The translations under genes and the position numbers were made by a program. Positions 60,329 through 64,000 of a DNA stretch of 64,000 nucleotides are shown piece after piece (position 1 is the stretch's first letter; every line of letters starts with the position of its first letter). Under the pieces are notes generated by a model. The model saw only the letters and a program-made list of their open reading frames with translations. It had not been told where the DNA came from and made no database searches. The DNA comes from Rhynochetos jubatus (lineage: Eukaryota; Chordata; Aves; Eurypygiformes; Rhynochetidae), in NCBI GenBank assembly GCA_027574665.1, contig CM050654.1, positions 37,157,722 to 37,221,721 of the forward strand. Direction: 5' to 3'.

Positions 60329-62889
60329 TGCAGATACACGTATGTATGTTCACATATAAAATAGGACATATAATGAAACTTAAAATGCTGCAAAGGCCCT
60401 GTCCTGCTTTATTTTGGTAGAAACATGTCAAGAAAGTTGGAGCATATACTTAGTACCAAGCAGGGCAGAAACCTTTAAGTATTCATTTTACACAGACCTG
60501 CCTGCAGTCACCCAAAAACTCCATTCTGAAGGTCTCTGTCAACTGAAGTTAAAACACAGCAGCCTACTGAGACTCTCCCTGATTTCTCCTTTGTTCATGA
60601 AACTGTAATGAGAGCTAAAGAAAAACATTGTGATTTCCAACTCAGTAATGCTCTTCTGTCCTATCTAGACTTGAAGAGAAGATATAAGATGCATCTTTTT
60701 GTTGCAAGGAAACCGCAGAAGTGCAGAATGAACACTTTTATCAGTTTTCTTTCTTCATAAGCCCCTCTGAGATGAAAATGTGTTAAAGTATTTATACTGT
60801 GCACTATCATAGTTCTTCAAATCCCTTAAGGACTGGTGGCAGGCTTTTGTTGTCAATAGGATGGGTCATACATGGAGACCTGCGTGGATTTATCTGGGCA
60901 CAGCCCGAGCTCTTGGGCCCTTCAAGATCTACACTAACTACAGTGTATCAGGATAACTCTGAATATATGAACAAGTGTATGTGCTGAAGATATTTAGTGA
61001 TATGATGAGGAAATCAGTAATTTTTCTTGCTTAAATAGCATTAACTACTCTTCCTTTTTACTCAGCAAGCGAATAGTCTGACTGACATACATATGTAGCT
61101 TGATACTGCTTATATTGGACTTTTCCTTTCTTATCTCATGTTACTTCCCTTCATTTGTCAAACTACTTATGAATAGGCATACTTTTTTTTCCTAAAACTC
61201 CACACATGACTAGGTTGTATATTTACAGATGCTGAATACAGCTTGTTTAACTTGAGCACCATGATTTGTGGTTTAGTGTCTCATAATGTATAAATGAAGA
61301 AGTAATAGTGACGTTGAGGTCACTAACTGGACCAAAGGGGTTGCCTAATATAAGAAATTATTTATTAAAAACATCTTGTATTCTTAGGCTGTACTGAAAT
61401 CAATAGTATGTTTAATCTTTAGAAGGTAGTCACTGGGTTAATTCATAGGGGATGAATGCCCTGTTGCTGTTCGATTTACTGGTAAATTCCAGTGTTAAAA
61501 ATATCTGCTGTAAGGTTCGTCTTTTCTTAATTATTATATTCTGTACCAGGCTACACTTCTCAGTACTTTTATGCCTTAGTATAAATATTCGACAGACAGG
61601 CAAGTTTAGTGCATTAGTATTTAAACTGTTATTGGGAAAATACACCATCATGATAGCTTGTAGTGTAATATTATGTACCATTTATATCTAACTAGATAAC
61701 ATTGTTTAGTTTAAATTAATTTTGTTGGCCTAATTAATGCTATTACTTTAATCCATTTAGAAAGGAAAAAAAAAAAAAAAACCAAAAACAACCAAGGAGA
61801 GCATGATAGTATCAAATAGGACAAAAGATACAATATGAATTTCAACTTTCTGAAAAACTCCCTGTTGTACAAATGGTGCAGTGATTGTCTTAGTCTCTTT
61901 TGGGACTCGTGCCAAAGTTTTTAACTGTTTCCCCTGGAAAAGAGGTCTCTTTAGTCTGTTTTGTTTGGGTCACCCCTTCCAGCCCTGAACAAATGTACTC
62001 TAATGGCTGTTTTGAATGTAAAAGTCAACAGGAGCATTTGTCTTCATGTCTGCCACAAAACTTGCTAAGTTATCTGGATCTCTCAAAGAGCCAATGCAAA
62101 TTAAAAATACGCAAAAGGTTTCGAAGAGAATGATTGCTATTCTAGCAAGTTCATTAGCCTTCTGAGGAATGCTGTTGGCAGGCTTTGTTTAGCAGAAGTC
62201 CAAAACAAAGTAAACCAAAAATATCAGAAAATGAATTGCAAATCACTTGACAATATAAATTGTGAGAACTAGGATGTAGATGATGAATAATTTGGGAAAA
62301 TGTATATTGTTCCTCCAGGAATCATAACAGCACACAGGGGAACTATACCAAAGATTACAGCAGAAGAAAGGGGAATAACTTGATTAAGCAAATATGGGCC
62401 ATCCAGCTTTTCCAAATGCACTGGCAAAACCAGACTCCAGACACTATTTAGGTTATGGAGAAAAGAAAGTTCTGCAGTAAGGTCTTTTTCCCCCCATCTC
62501 CCTGTATTTCTCCTTAGTGGTTTCCATCTATACTCTAAAAAATATGCTGCTAAAAATGAATTTTTCACTCTAATTTTGTGAGACTAAGTTGAAGACCAGA
62601 AATGAAGTTTAAAGGAGGAAATCAGTCTCCTAAAGTGGGTAAGTGTCAATTATCTTCCATCTCCTTCCCTAGGAAAGGGAGGTTGGCACGATTCGCCTAG
62701 CTGCAGGTGCAGTCACCTAGAGCATCCCTTGTCAGCTGCTGCTGAGGGAAGGGAAGAGGCTGCTCTGCTCCAATTTAATCTTTTTTTTTTGACAAATTTT
62801 ACATGCCACTGCTACTGTATTTTTCCCATTATTTGAAGATTCATAACAGAAACAGAGCAAAGGATGTGGTTTAACTCCCATAGCAAAAC
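60329..62889. other. Non-coding DNA
   Basis: Begins with the right-hand continuation of the TA/TG-rich flank ('acacgtatgtatgttcacat'). It contains an A16 run (61766-61781) and otherwise unique AT-rich sequence. Frames at 61430-61691 (both strands) and 62269-62568 (minus) have no recognisable domain. The left end of the following CR1 may reach somewhat into 62700-62890. Confidence 0.5.
61766..61781. repeat. Poly-A run (16)
   Basis: Sixteen consecutive A followed by an A/C-rich stretch ('accaaaaacaaccaaggaga'). No retroposed body recognised on its left side. Confidence 0.85.
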
Positions 62890-64000
62890 ACAGTGGTAAA
62901 TCTAACAAGAAGGAGGGGGAGACTGGAGATGACACAGGCAAGGCTAACATGCTCTGTGCCTTTTCTTCAGTCTTCGTGGAAAGGTTAAATGTGACAAAAG
63001 GTTTAACATGATCAGAATTAATAAGGGAACCGGAATGCAAGGCAGAGTAGGGAAGGAACTGAGTATTTAGATTCAGAAAAGTCAGATTTAAGGACTGTTT
63101 ACAAGGTTAAATGACTGGGCAATAAACCAGCATCTGAATTTATGGTATGCTATCTACCGTGCACTAAATCCCCATACTGGAAATGTTGGTGGATGAGAGG
63201 GTCTTTACAGGAAACGGCTTATACAGGTCAACAGGGCCTCACAGAGTTTACCCCAGCATATTTAAGGTGTGTTTTCTAAACCAGCAGTGAATTGCTTTGA
63301 GAACTCTTGAAGGATATAAATAGTCCTAATAAACACAGTATGTATGTTTAAATGAGGGAAAAAAAAAAAAAAGGAAAAGCAAGGGAATAACAGCCGAAGA
63401 CTCAGACTGTTTGGAAAGATACTAACATGAATTATTAAGGAGTGAGTTATAAGCCCCTCAAGTGTAATAACGTAAGCAGCCACCAGGAGAGGATACACTT
63501 TGGCTTTAGGGAGGCTACTGATGTGACTCAGGCAGTCATGCCCAAATGATTCAGATGAAATAGGCAAAGAGCAAGGCCTTTTTGACAAAGTTCTACCAAC
63601 GAATAATTTTATCAGTAGTCTGTAGGCCCTGATTCACTACTTTCATTAATGTCTTAAACAATGAGATGTCACATTTTTGATCAATGTCACACTTGGAGGC
63701 AGTGCAAGCAGGCTTAGAATTAAAAATCTTTTTGATAAATGAGTGAAACATCTTGAAATACATAAGAAAAAATCAAGTAAATATGATAACAGTGGTGCGT
63801 ACACAGGAAAAGTCAACTGCACAAATGCCAAATGGGTAATAAGTGATAAGGTGTCAGCACTGTGGAAAAGACTGAGCAGGTTGCGGTGTTGTTGCAGAAA
63901 AATGTAAATAGCTTGCTGTAAATGGATTAAGCAGAGACTCAGGAGCAACACAGGGAGGGCATTAGCCCATGCTGGCACTCGACTACAGCACGGCAGGAAG
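62890..64000 (+). mobile_element. Old CR1 LINE ORF2 fragment running off the window
   Basis: Over 1.1 kb follows CR1 ORF2 from the linker upstream of the reverse transcriptase into the RT domain. Landmarks in order: 'agatgacacaggcaaggcta' and 'ttttcttcagtcttcgtgga' (62927-62981, the F.SVF-like segment); 'gaaccggaatgcaaggcaga' (63028-63047); 'gtcaacagggcctcacagag' (63228-63247, S.GPD-like); 'tttgagaactcttgaagg' (63296-63313); 'ttggaaagatactaacatga' (63412-63431, GKIL-like); 'aataacgtaagcagccacca' (63466-63485, VI.SQH-like); 'tttcattaatgtcttaaac' (63641-63659, FINDL-like); and 'caaatgggtaataagtgata' (63829-63848). Stops and indels occur in all frames. It is closer to the old reptile-type CR1 lineages than to the young avian copies. 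The A14 run at 63359-63372 is internal. The 3' end lies outside the window. Confidence 0.85.

Noticed and set aside
59963..60431. Two minus-strand frames of 71 and 110 codons
   Set aside because: Both are pieces of CR1 ORF2 in different frames, broken by an indel; the right-hand one runs into flanking DNA.
63646..63978. 110-codon hydrophobic minus frame
   Set aside because: It is antisense to an old CR1 ORF2 fragment.
1..64000. CRISPR arrays, operons, phage or plasmid features, tRNA and rRNA genes
   Set aside because: None seen. No regularly spaced repeats, no dense coding, and no tRNA-like arms or rRNA segments were recognised; the window is vertebrate nuclear DNA.

Overview
The window looks like nuclear DNA from a bird. 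The strongest evidence is a set of CR1 LINE fragments with the avian 3' end (a 'ttggaactagat' to 'cccttccaaccc' block followed by ATTCTATG-like octamer tails). They sit in AT-rich, CpG-poor sequence with long homopolymers and only short, scattered open reading frames. Nothing resembles bacterial gene organisation. I found no convincing protein-coding gene, rRNA, tRNA, CRISPR array or intact mobile element. The window is best read as an intergenic desert or a piece of a very large intron; the sequence alone does not decide which.

Layout. 0-0.3 kb: probable end of an old hAT-type DNA transposon. 0.3-4.4 kb: unique AT-rich DNA. 4.4-4.8 kb: CR1 3' end (+). 4.8-8.7 kb: unique. 8.7-15.1 kb: three MIR-like SINE relics, a possible decayed LTR at 9.8-10.2 kb, a 21-bp poly-C tract at 10.84 kb and an ancient repeat at 12.6-13.3 kb. 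15.9-16.6 kb: repeat-free AT-rich block that looks like a regulatory element. 19.5-24.6 kb: two unusually long chance-like ORFs and a MIR-like relic. 24.6-32.5 kb: mostly unique. 32.5-33.05 kb: CR1 with an internal junction. 33.3-33.8 kb: old repeat, then a block dense in transcription-factor motifs. 35.4-35.9 kb: MIR-like relic and one exon-like segment. 38.2-39.2 kb: degraded CR1. 46.8-47.9 kb: locally GC-rich. 48.3-49.3 kb: very old CR1. 59.0-59.2 kb: CpG-retaining block. 59.9-60.3 kb: CR1 (-), the freshest-looking copy. 62.9-64.0 kb: old CR1 ORF2 fragment running off the right edge.

The only protein-like signal with a clear origin is decayed CR1 ORF2 (reverse transcriptase and the region after it). 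The parts of most possible function are candidate non-coding regulatory blocks and one candidate small exon at about 35.84 kb. All of these rest on composition and motifs, and cross-species alignment and RNA data would settle them. I did not find an undescribed genetic system that I could defend.
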